Positions 1-7,660 of a DNA stretch of 9,404 nt are shown here, one piece after another. Location of the stretch: contig JAJYKG010000072.1 of assembly GCA_021788795.1 (NCBI GenBank), positions 1 through 9,404 of the forward strand. The letters are read 5' to 3'. This DNA is from Thermoplasmata archaeon (GTDB lineage: Archaea > Thermoplasmatota > Thermoplasmata > RBG-16-68-12). Every line of letters starts with the position of its first letter. Positions within the stretch are counted from its first letter, which is position 1. Below the pieces are notes generated by a model that saw only the letters and a list, made by a program, of their open reading frames with translations, was not told the origin of the DNA and searched no databases. The position numbers and the translations under genes were made by a program.

Positions 1-30
1 GGGAAGCTCAACCTCCCGCCGAAGACCTAG
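1..30 (+). CDS. C-terminal end of an upstream gene (partial), possibly the transporter's substrate-binding protein
   Basis: Frame 1 reads GKLNLPPKT and then stops at TAG (28-30). The stop lies 39 bases before the probable start of the permease gene, in the same orientation, so it would fit the end of the first gene of a dpp-type operon. In such operons the gene before the first permease usually encodes the solute-binding lipoprotein. Only nine residues are visible, so the identity rests on position alone and the frame itself could be chance. Confidence 0.35.
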   Translation, partial: GKLNLPPKT

Positions 31-56
31 CGGGAGACCGAACCCGGGAGATGGGA

Positions 57-62
57 AGGAGG
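57..62 (+). promoter_or_regulatory. Shine-Dalgarno site pointing to a start near position 70
   Basis: AGGAGG at 57-62 is a near-perfect ribosome binding site. Seven bases downstream is ACG (70-72), in frame with the permease. No ATG, GTG or TTG in that frame lies at a suitable distance. The site therefore argues that the permease starts at 70, with ACG as the initiator or as a misread or mutated ATG, rather than at GTG 109. Confidence 0.6.
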
Positions 63-69
63 CAGGCAG

Positions 70-1056
70 ACGAACCTACGTAGGTACCTGGCGAAGAAAG
101 CCGTCTACGTGGTCCTGACCATCCTTTTCATCTCCTCCCTGAATTTCTTCATCTTCCAGGTTCTCCCCGGCGACCCGACCCGGGCCCTGCTCCCCCGGGG
201 ATGCGGCGGGAACCAGGTGAGCAACGGCTCCTGCTCGTTCCGGGCCGAGCTGATCGCGCAGTGGGGCCTCAACCTCCCGGTGGCGCAGCGCTACCTCATC
301 TACATGGCCAACATCATACAGGGGAATCTGGGGACATCGATCACCGTCCGTCCCGGCGTGCCCGTGACCGAGGTCATCGCCCCCACCCTCAGCACGACCC
401 TAGCCCTCTTCGGGATCGCGACGATCATTACGATGTGGCTCGGGCTGCTCCTGGGGCGAATTGCGGGGTGGCGGCGTGGACGTGCGTCCGACGTGGTCAT
501 CACGATGTCCACGCTCGCGATGTACAGCATGCCGTCCTTTTGGGTCGGACTCCTCCTGGTGTATGCGTTCGCGTTCCAGTTCCCCATCTTCCCACTCACA
601 ATCGAGACGTCGGCGGACCCGATCGTGAACCTCCTCGACACCATGTACTACTGGGCCCTTCCCATCCTGACTTTCGTCCTCGTGAACCTGGCCTGGTTCT
701 CCCTCACCCTGCGGAATTCCCTCACGGACGTGCTGCCGGAGGACTACATGGTCACCGCTCGGGCCAAGGGCTTAAGTGAGCGGCAGCAACTCCGGTGGCA
801 TGCGTTGCCCAACGCTCGGCTGCCCGTGGTGACGGCCTCCGCGCTGTACTTCGGCTGGATTGTGAGCGGAGCCATCGTAATCGAGACCGTGTTCACGATC
901 AACGGCCTCGGGCGCCTCACATGGACGGCCACGGAGGCGAACGACTACCCGCTCCTGGGAGCAATCTTCCTGCTGCTGACGATCGCCGTGGTTATCGCGA
1001 ACGCGGTGGCGGACGTGCTGTACATGTACCTCGATCCGCGGGTCCGGGAGGCGTAG
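70..1056 (+). CDS. dppB: Dipeptide/oligopeptide ABC transporter permease, DppB/OppB type
   Basis: Integral membrane subunit that forms half of the translocation pore of a peptide-type ABC importer. The N-terminal family hallmark is present: a basic start, a first membrane helix and then LPGDP (residues 19-23 counted from GTG 109). The cytoplasmic EAA loop that docks the ATPase is ARAKGLSERQQLRWHALPN (217-235), in the BPD_transp_1 domain, and the protein ends in YLDPRV as family members do. I extend the start to ACG 70 because codons 70-108 supply the expected basic N-terminus (NLRRYLAKKAVY) at the right spacing from AGGAGG; the conservative alternative is GTG 109 (315 residues). CTG 88 is also possible. 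The extracellular loop holds two cysteines (C32 and C42 from GTG 109) that could form a disulfide. Three bases separate its TAG stop from the next gene, so the two are co-transcribed. Substrate is not readable; peptides are the default, but other solutes are known for this family. Confidence 0.9.
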   Translation, partial: TNLRRYLAKKAVYVVLTILFISSLNFFIFQVLPGDPTRALLPRGCGGNQVSNGSCSFRAELIAQWGLNLPVAQRYLIYMANIIQGNLGTSITVRPGVPVTEVIAPTLSTTLALFGIATIITMWLGLLLGRIAGWRRGRASDVVITMSTLAMYSMPSFWVGLLLVYAFAFQFPIFPLTIETSADPIVNLLDTMYYWALPILTFVLVNLAWFSLTLRNSLTDVLPEDYMVTARAKGLSERQQLRWHALPNARLPVVTASALYFGWIVSGAIVIETVFTINGLGRLTWTATEANDYPLLGAIFLLLTIAVVIANAVADVLYMYLDPRVREA

Positions 1057-1059
1057 CGC

Positions 1060-2001
1060 ATGGAAACCCCGGTCACGACCTCCTCGGAGGACGCCTACTC
1101 GCTCTTCCGCGAGCGCCTGTTCTTCAACCTCGGCCGGGCCCGCAAGACGCTCGTGGCGATCGTCCGGAGGAAGCTCGCCCTGACGGGACTCCTGATCATC
1201 CTGTTCTTCATCGGCATGGCCCTGCTGGCGCCCGTCCTCGTCGGACCGTACCAGAGCAGCCTGCTCTACACGAAGCCGAGCCAACCACCGTCCTCCGCCC
1301 ACCCCCTCGGGACCGACGGTTCGGGGCGGGACATCCTCAACCTTCTGGTCTACGGGAGCCAGGTCTCGCTCCTCATCGGGCTGACCGCCTCCGCGGTCGC
1401 CATCGTCGTCGGAACGTTCTTGGGCCTGGCCGCGGGGTTCTACGGGAAGGTCACGGACCAGCTCATCTCCCGGGTGACGGACTTCTTCCTCGTGATCCCC
1501 TGGCTGCCCTTCGTGCTCGTGATCGTGTCGATCATGGGGACGAGCCTCACGACCATCGTGATCGCGATCGCGCTCGTGAGCTGGCCCACGACCGCGCGCA
1601 TCATCCGGTCCCAGGTCCTGTCGCTCAAGGAGCGGCAGTTCATCGAGCGGGCGCGCGCGATCGGGGCGAGGAAGGGGTACATCCTGCGGCGGCATATCCT
1701 CCCGAACGTCATGCCGCTCGTCTGGGCGGAGGCGGTGCTGACCGTGTCGAGCGCCGTCTTCACGGAGGCGTTCCTCTCCTTCTTCGGGCTGGGCTGGAAG
1801 GGCGTAGGCGCCATCGTGAGCTGGGGGCAGATGGTGGACAACGCGTTCAACGGCCTGGCGATGCTCCGCGGGCAGTGGTGGTACCTCCTGCCCCCCGGGC
1901 TCTGCATCACCCTGCTGGTCCTCGGCTTCGCGATGCTCGGCTACGGTATCGAAGAGGTCATGAACCCCGCCCTGAAGCGGTTCGGCGGCCCGGGAACCTA
2001 G
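1060..2001 (+). CDS. dppC: Dipeptide/oligopeptide ABC transporter permease, DppC/OppC type
   Basis: Second pore-forming membrane subunit, partner of the preceding permease. The 313 residues match the usual family length. A basic cytoplasmic N-terminus of about 40 residues leads into the first membrane helix (about 42-62). Next come the OppC signature HPLGTDGSGRDIL (81-93), further helices, the EAA loop ERARAIGARKGYILRRHILPN region (196-216) and the family-typical C-terminal GYGIEEVMNPALK (294-306). ATG 1060 is preceded by GGGAGG (1046-1051) at eight-base spacing, and that site lies inside the end of the upstream gene, so translation is probably coupled. Its TAG stop overlaps the stop of the convergent oxygenase gene. 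The matching ATPases are not downstream; they lie on the opposite strand from about 4.8 kb. Confidence 0.95.
   Translation: METPVTTSSEDAYSLFRERLFFNLGRARKTLVAIVRRKLALTGLLIILFFIGMALLAPVLVGPYQSSLLYTKPSQPPSSAHPLGTDGSGRDILNLLVYGSQVSLLIGLTASAVAIVVGTFLGLAAGFYGKVTDQLISRVTDFFLVIPWLPFVLVIVSIMGTSLTTIVIAIALVSWPTTARIIRSQVLSLKERQFIERARAIGARKGYILRRHILPNVMPLVWAEAVLTVSSAVFTEAFLSFFGLGWKGVGAIVSWGQMVDNAFNGLAMLRGQWWYLLPPGLCITLLVLGFAMLGYGIEEVMNPALKRFGGPGT
1998..2001. other. Convergent stop codons sharing one CTAG
   Basis: The plus-strand permease ends in TAG (1999-2001) and the minus-strand oxygenase ends in TAG (complement of 1998-2000). The palindrome CTAG serves both, leaving no intergenic space and no room for a terminator between the convergent genes. 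Confidence 0.95.
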
Positions 2002-3191
2002 GCGGACCGCCGACGAGCGCGGGATCTGGGCAAGAGGCCCATCTCCCGCAGATAGTACCGGTCGATGAGGTGGACGACCTCCTCCTCGCTGCTGTACCGC
2101 CCCTGCGTGTAGGCGACCGACTTCGAGCCGAGGTGGGCCATCTCGCAGATGTGCCAGTCCTGGCGGTTCGTGGTATCCCAGAAGCCCATGGCGTCCTCCG
2201 CGGCGTCCGCCTCGTCGCGGTCGATGTAGAGGTCGAAGACGAGCCGGGTCCTCTCGGGGGACAGCGGGATGAACCAGTCGAGGGTGACATAGTCGGGTAG
2301 GAAGCTGATGAAGTTGCTCGGATACAGGACGTAGTAGTACACGCGCCCGAGGTCCTCGCGGGACAGCCCGGGGAAGGTCCGCCGGCGCGTCCTTCCGTCG
2401 GGGCTCAGGGTGCAGGCGCCGTCGACGAAGTCCATCCAGCCGCCGAACACAGGGCCCGTGCGGAGGTCCTCCTCCCCAGAGCGATACGGCGTGAGCCGGA
2501 CGAGCTGGGGGTGCACCCCGGGGCAGTGGTAGCACTCGTTCGCGTTCTGGACGACGAGCTTCCAGTTGGCCGCGATCTCGTACACGACGCGGTGGGCACG
2601 CCGGAGCCGTTCGAGGGGATAGGGTGCGGCCCGCGCCCGCAGGTCCCCGAGGTACGCTGCCAGCGGCTCTGGCCGCGGGTTCAGGTTGAGGAAGAGGAAA
2701 CCCCGCCAGACCTCTGCGCGGACCGGGTACAGGCCGTACGCATCCGGGTCGAAGGCCTCCGCGAGGTCCATGTGGGGCGACCCCGCAAGGTGACCCTGGA
2801 GGTCATAGGTCCACGCGTGGTAGGGGCACTGGAGGACGGACAGTCCGGAGCCGGACCCCGCCTCGAGGATGCGCGTGCCCCGGTGGCGGCACACGTTGTG
2901 GTAGGCACGGAGCGTCCCGTCCGCGTCGCGCAGGACGATGACGCCGGAGCCCGCGACCTCGTAGGTTCGGAAGTCCCCGGGGCTCGGGATCTCGTCGTCC
3001 CGCCCCACGCAGACCCACGAGAGGAGGAACAGGTTCCGGAACTCCCGGGCGAACACGCCGGGGTCCGTGAAGAGAGGGCCCGGCAGGGTCGCCGCGCGGC
3101 GGAGGGGACGGTCCACCGCGCGCAGCGCATCGGGCGTGTATGCGGTCTCCGCACGAACGGACTTCGAGGGCCCTCGCTGTCGGGATGCCAT
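1998..3191 (-). CDS. Rieske [2Fe-2S] non-heme iron oxygenase, glycine-betaine/choline monooxygenase-like
   Basis: Catalytic (alpha) subunit of a ring-hydroxylating-oxygenase-type enzyme. Seen: the Rieske cluster ligands C101, H103, C122 and H125 (C-x-H...C-x2-H), then the mononuclear iron motif NANECYHCPGVH (216-227) with bridging E219 and ligands H222 and H227, and the third ligand D345 in QDWHICE. Length (397) fits the family. The ECYHC form and the QDW...CE segment followed by YTQGRYS are typical of the branch that includes glycine betaine demethylase (GbcA) and choline monooxygenase rather than aromatic dioxygenases, so I infer O2-dependent N-demethylation or hydroxylation of a quaternary amine. 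Substrate specificity cannot be read directly. It needs a reductase (GbcB-like), which is not in this window. ATG 3191 is chosen because AGGAGG lies seven bases upstream. It follows the methyltransferase on the same strand by 60 bases and has a promoter-like element of its own. Confidence 0.92.
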   Translation of the reverse strand: MASRQRGPSKSVRAETAYTPDALRAVDRPLRRAATLPGPLFTDPGVFAREFRNLFLLSWVCVGRDDEIPSPGDFRTYEVAGSGVIVLRDADGTLRAYHNVCRHRGTRILEAGSGSGLSVLQCPYHAWTYDLQGHLAGSPHMDLAEAFDPDAYGLYPVRAEVWRGFLFLNLNPRPEPLAAYLGDLRARAAPYPLERLRRAHRVVYEIAANWKLVVQNANECYHCPGVHPQLVRLTPYRSGEEDLRTGPVFGGWMDFVDGACTLSPDGRTRRRTFPGLSREDLGRVYYYVLYPSNFISFLPDYVTLDWFIPLSPERTRLVFDLYIDRDEADAAEDAMGFWDTTNRQDWHICEMAHLGSKSVAYTQGRYSSEEEVVHLIDRYYLREMGLLPRSRARRRSA

Positions 3192-3233
3192 GGGATCGCC
3201 TCCTGGACGACGCCGGGAGAAGCCGGCGCAGGG

Positions 3234-3246
3234 CTTAATATTTCGG
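3234..3246 (-). promoter_or_regulatory. Archaeal-type BRE/TATA promoter candidate for the Rieske oxygenase gene
   Basis: Read on the minus strand, this stretch is CCGAAATATTAAG: a CGAAA-like BRE joined to an AT-rich box, in otherwise GC-rich sequence. Its centre is about 46 bases upstream of ATG 3191. A start of transcription about 25 bases downstream would leave a leader of roughly 20 bases that contains the AGGAGG site. It lies in the 60-base gap just after the methyltransferase stop, so the oxygenase could be transcribed separately from the upstream genes. Confidence 0.5.
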
Positions 3247-3251
3247 CCGGC

Positions 3252-4715
3252 CTAAGATGAAGATGACGCCGCGAGGCGCCTCCGGAGGGTCCGAAGGAAG
3301 GAATGCGCGGCCTTCCGGAAGTCCGGGTCGAGCGGCGCCGGCTCGTGCTCCTTGAGGACCCGCAGGGCGGCCGCATGGGCCGATTCGAGGACGGAGGGCG
3401 CGCGCGAGCCCTCCCCGCCCGAGGGCGAGCGGTCGAAGAGCGACGGCATGTACCACTCCACGCCCCGCCGCGCCATCGTGTCCCGGAGGGATCGGGGGTC
3501 CCCGAGGAAGTCGCCGTCCGGGCCCACCGCCTCGAGGAGCTCCAGGGAGAGGCTCTCCTCGTCCACCTGGACCCCCTGGGCGTAGCGATGCGCGTACCCC
3601 GCGATCTCGTGGTCGATGATCACCTGCTCGGGGCTCGTCGCATTGAACCCGCGGTACGAACCGAAGAAGAGGTCCACGAAGTCGGCGCCTGCGAGCATGG
3701 AGGCGAGGAGCGTCGTCCCCTTCTCCGCGGCCGCCTGGATGTCGTGGAGCTTCGCATCGGACTGCCCGAGAGACGAGCACGGGAGCCCGTAGGAGTGGGC
3801 GAGCTGCACGGACGCGGCGCCCAGGAGACCCGCTTCGGGACTCCCCACGACCGCGTTCCCGCTCTTCAGGTCCATCGTGCCGCTCACGCAGCCATAGATG
3901 AGCGGCGCGTGGCGGTTCACGAGCTGGGCAATCAGCGCGCCGCTGAGGATCTCCGCGTTCTGCTGGACCAGGGTCCCCGCGAGGCGCGCGGGTGAGGACG
4001 CCCCGGCGAGGTCGAGGCACGTGAGGAACACGGGCTGGCCCATCCGGGCGTACTCGATGAGCGTCTCGGTCATCATCCGGTCGTGGGTCAACGGGGCGAT
4101 GGGGTCGCAGTAGCCCGCGAGCATGGGCCGCTTCCGCAGGGACTCCTCGCCGCCGGCGAGCAGCCGGGCCACCTCGAGGCCGTCCTTCGCCATGCTCCCG
4201 TCGAACGAGGGGCCCACGAGGACCTTGGACGTGTTCTCCAGGTCCCGCACCAGGGTCGCCACGTCCTGGTAGCCCGCGTCCTCGTCCGAGGCCCCGAACG
4301 AGACGGGCGTGAAGTTGATGTCCACGTACTCGAGCGCGTCCATGAGCCGCACGAGGTCGTCCCCGTCCTTCTGCGTGGCCGTCCGCGGGCGTCCGGTGGC
4401 GTAGTCGACGAACATCGTGCACGCCGACCCGGGACCCAGGCGCGTGCGACCGCCCTCTCCGACGCGGAAGCTCTTCGAGGCCTCTCGGGCGTGCCAGGTC
4501 CACTGCTTCGGGACCCCTCGGACCCCTTCCATGATGAGGGCCTCGGGGATGCGGACGCGGTCGGAACCCTCGGCCACGTCGGCGCCCGCCTCCTTGAGCA
4601 GACGCAGGGCGCGCGGCTCGCGGACCCGGACCCCGATCCGGTCCAGCACTTGGAGGGTCGCCGAGTGGATCGCCGCGATCTCGCCCCGGGACAGCACCTC
4701 GAGTTTCGAACGCAA
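3252..4715 (-). CDS. MttB-family (trimethylamine methyltransferase-like) corrinoid methyltransferase, non-pyrrolysine
   Basis: A 487-residue member of the MttB superfamily, TIM-barrel enzymes that move a methyl group from a methylated amine to a cognate corrinoid protein. Family features include an N-terminal segment of the form LSxxEIxxIHxATLxVLxxIGVxV (8-31), GPGSACTMFVDYATGRPR (94-111), and the conserved barrel segment GQSDAKLHDIQAAAEKG (317-333) followed by FGSYRGFNATSPEQVIIDHE (351-370). There is no internal TAG, so no pyrrolysine. It therefore resembles the large non-Pyl branch, which includes glycine betaine methyltransferase MtgB; the substrate is unproven but plausibly a quaternary amine. 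No corrinoid protein gene is in the window. The start is TTG 4715: the frame is closed by TGA just upstream and no ATG is available. GGAGG lies only three bases before TTG, unusually close; GTG at 4697 is the alternative. The gene ends in TAG. Confidence 0.9.
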   Translation of the reverse strand: MRSKLEVLSRGEIAAIHSATLQVLDRIGVRVREPRALRLLKEAGADVAEGSDRVRIPEALIMEGVRGVPKQWTWHAREASKSFRVGEGGRTRLGPGSACTMFVDYATGRPRTATQKDGDDLVRLMDALEYVDINFTPVSFGASDEDAGYQDVATLVRDLENTSKVLVGPSFDGSMAKDGLEVARLLAGGEESLRKRPMLAGYCDPIAPLTHDRMMTETLIEYARMGQPVFLTCLDLAGASSPARLAGTLVQQNAEILSGALIAQLVNRHAPLIYGCVSGTMDLKSGNAVVGSPEAGLLGAASVQLAHSYGLPCSSLGQSDAKLHDIQAAAEKGTTLLASMLAGADFVDLFFGSYRGFNATSPEQVIIDHEIAGYAHRYAQGVQVDEESLSLELLEAVGPDGDFLGDPRSLRDTMARRGVEWYMPSLFDRSPSGGEGSRAPSVLESAHAAALRVLKEHEPAPLDPDFRKAAHSFLRTLRRRLAASSSS

Positions 4716-4763
4716 GCTCCTCCGCCCCCGTCACGCGACCTGCAAGGGAAGGCGCGAGCCGCG

Positions 4764-4804
4764 AAAAAGGTTCCGTCCGGAGGCCGCCCGGCGGGGCGGG
4801 ACGG
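4764..4804 (-). terminator. GC-rich hairpin followed by a T tract, downstream of the second ATPase gene
   Basis: On the minus strand, beginning seven bases after the ATPase stop, CCGTCC (complement of 4799-4804) can pair with GGACGG (complement of 4773-4778) around a very GC-rich inner segment. A run of five T follows (complement of 4764-4768). This resembles an intrinsic terminator, and T tracts alone also stop archaeal RNA polymerase. If functional, it would reduce read-through from the ATPase genes into the methyltransferase gene 95 bases downstream. I see no clear TATA element between it and the TTG start at 4715. Confidence 0.45.
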
Positions 4805-4810
4805 GAGGAC

Positions 4811-6576
4811 TCAGTAGAGGTGACACGAGACGATGACGCCAGGAGCCACCGTCTTGAGCGTCGGCTCCTCGAACGGGTGGAGGACGACCATCAGGCCGCC
4901 GCCCTCGGGCTGGATGGACTGGACCGCCTTGAGCGCGCGGTGCGATTCCGCCTTTTCGGTCACGAGGCCACGAAGCCAGGCCTCCAAGCCGTCGGGCGCG
5001 GGACGCCACGCGAGCGCGCCCGGTCCGTGGGGCGCCGCGCCGAGGAGGAACCTCGCGTCGTCCCCCACGGCGAGCTCCCGCAACGTGTCGAGCAGCTCCT
5101 CCGAGGTCCAGCCGCACTTCTCGAACGCGGCGGGGCAGCGAGGATGGAAGCGGCAGCCGGGCGGGATGTTGGATGGGTCGGGGCGCTCCCCCTTCAGAAT
5201 CATCCGCTCGTGGCGGATGTCGGGGTCCGGGATGGGCACGACGGAGATGAGGGCCTTCGTGTACGGGTGCCGCGGGTTCGCGATCAGTTCCTCCGTGGGC
5301 CCCTCCTCGACGATCTTGCCCAGGTACATGACGCCGACGCGATCCGCGAGGACGTACGCCAGGCTCAGGTCGTGCGTGATGAAGAGGTAGGTGAGGCCGC
5401 GCTTCTCGCGGAGCTGCAGGAGCAACTCGACGATCTCCGTCCGGATGGAGACGTCGAGCATGGACACCGGCTCGTCCGCCACGACGAACTCGGGCTCGAG
5501 GACCAGGGCACCGGCGATGCCCACCCGCTGCCGCTGCCCGCCGCTGAGCTCGTGCGGATATCGCAGGAGGTAGTCGCGGGGCGGACGCAGCCCGGCCTCG
5601 GACACGGCCCGCTCCACCCGCGCCGCGGTCTCCGCGCGGCCCCGGGTGACCCGATTCACCAGGAGGGGCTCGGAGACGATGTCGTACACGGTGTGCCGCG
5701 GGTTGAGGGATTCGTACGGGTCCTGGAAGACAATCTGGAGGCGGGTCCGCAGCTTCCGCAGCCAGTCCGCCTCGACCCCGCGGCGGCGGTCCCAGTACCC
5801 CGCGAACAGCCCGGTGGCGACCCACGTGGCAAGCGCGGCGAGGAGGATCTCGAGGAGGGCGACGAAGAGCGTGTTCTCATCGAGGTAGTTCAGGTACCCC
5901 CCGGGGGACGTGGACAGCGCGGCCCCGAGGTCCGCAGGTCTCCCCGCGGCGGCCAGCGCGGCCGCGGTCAGGGCGATCTGGATGATCACAGTGGCGGGGA
6001 TGGAGGCGAGGCTGAGGGCGTGGGGCAGGTGGCGGCTCATCTTCGTCCAGGGCAGCGTGCCCACGAGCCCGAGGACGACGCCGGCGGCGACGTAGCCGAG
6101 CAAGTCCAGGGAATCCTGGTGGATTGCATGGAGACCAAGGAGCATGCCCGTCCCCGCGAGGATGGCCAGGACGACGCCCGCGAGGCCGAACAGGAGGTTG
6201 GCGATCCAGTCCCGCGCGCTCCGCTGGGTCTTGGCCTGGTAGGTGAGGGACTTGCGCTTCCGCAGGTCCTCGCGGAAACCTGCGTCGTCCCCGGATTTCG
6301 CCGCGTCGAACCGGGAAATCTCCTCCGCGGTCGGCGAGAGGAAGACGTCGCCCCCGGTCGGCTCCACGAGCTGGAGGATCCCCTTCCCCGTGGTCGTCTT
6401 GCCGCAGCCGCTCTCGCCGACGAGGCAGTAGATCTCGCCCTTACCAATCGTGAGGTCGATGCCGTCTACCGCGCGGACGAAGCCGGGCTCCGATCGCCGC
6501 AGGGCGGCGACGAAGCCGCGGCGCTTGGAGAACCACACCTGGAAGTCGCGGAGGGCCAGGTACGGCTCGCGTTCGG

Positions 6577-6580
<4 letters not shown>
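4811..6580 (-). CDS. dppF: Dipeptide/oligopeptide ABC transporter ATPase, DppF/OppF type, with an inserted four-helix membrane domain
   Basis: Energy-coupling subunit of a peptide-type importer. ABC motifs in order: Walker A GESGCGKTT (55-63), Q-loop Q286 in IVFQDPYESLNPR, signature LSGGQRQR (345-352), Walker B FVVADE (365-370), switch histidine H403, then the oligo_HPY tail with C476, C482, C489 and C586. At 589 residues it is far longer than the usual 320-350. Walker A to Q-loop spans about 225 residues instead of roughly 50. The extra part (about 108-272) contains four hydrophobic stretches (about 126-148, 158-178, 187-212, 237-262), with basic flanks at both ends and a basic loop at 179-186, which predicts both ends and the middle loop in the cytoplasm. 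About 80 further residues (490-569) separate C489 from C586. ATG 6580 overlaps the preceding stop by ATGA and has GAGG upstream, which excludes a longer open frame reaching 7045. The reading frame is uninterrupted and all catalytic motifs are intact. Confidence 0.92.
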
Positions 6581-7545
<965 letters not shown>

Positions 7546-7579
7546 CGATTGCCCCCTTCCCCTTCGGACCACCTAATGC

Positions 7580-7591
7580 CGGGAGCTCCCG
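7580..7591. repeat. Perfect 12-base palindrome in the dppD leader
   Basis: CGGGAGCTCCCG reads identically on both strands, 35 bases upstream of the dppD GTG. It could be a regulator binding site or an RNA hairpin in the leader. In GC-rich DNA such short palindromes also occur by chance. Confidence 0.25.
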
Positions 7592-7645
7592 CGGGCAGCC
7601 AGCGGCCGCCTCCAGGGACCCCCGTGCGCGGGGATTGAGAGCGTG

Positions 7646-7660
7646 TTATAAACGTTTTTG
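7646..7660 (-). promoter_or_regulatory. Archaeal-type BRE/TATA promoter for the dppD-dppF operon
   Basis: On the minus strand this stretch reads CAAAAACGTTTATAA: a purine-rich BRE-like segment and the TATA box TTTATAA, the strongest AT-rich island in the window. Transcription would start about 25 bases downstream (near 7620), giving a leader of about 75 bases before GTG 7545. The complementary TTATAAA could also serve the plus strand, but its upstream context is poor and it lies 270 bases from the xdhC-like start. Confidence 0.55.

Noticed and set aside
51..83. Ten-codon ATG frame (MGRRQADEPT) before the permease as a leader peptide or frameshifted true start
   Set aside because: It contains the permease ribosome binding site within it and has no similarity to a DppB N-terminus. 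A chance frame is the simplest explanation.
772..2535. Minus-strand open frame of 587 codons crossing the permease genes and the oxygenase gene
   Set aside because: Shadow of high-GC coding sequence. Its translation is low-complexity Arg/Pro/Gly/His-rich and it opposes two clear permeases.
3235..4734. Alternative minus-strand frame of 499 codons over the methyltransferase, with a good-looking GTG start
   Set aside because: It is the out-of-frame shadow of the MttB gene. Its sequence is Arg/Gly/Pro-rich without any family match.
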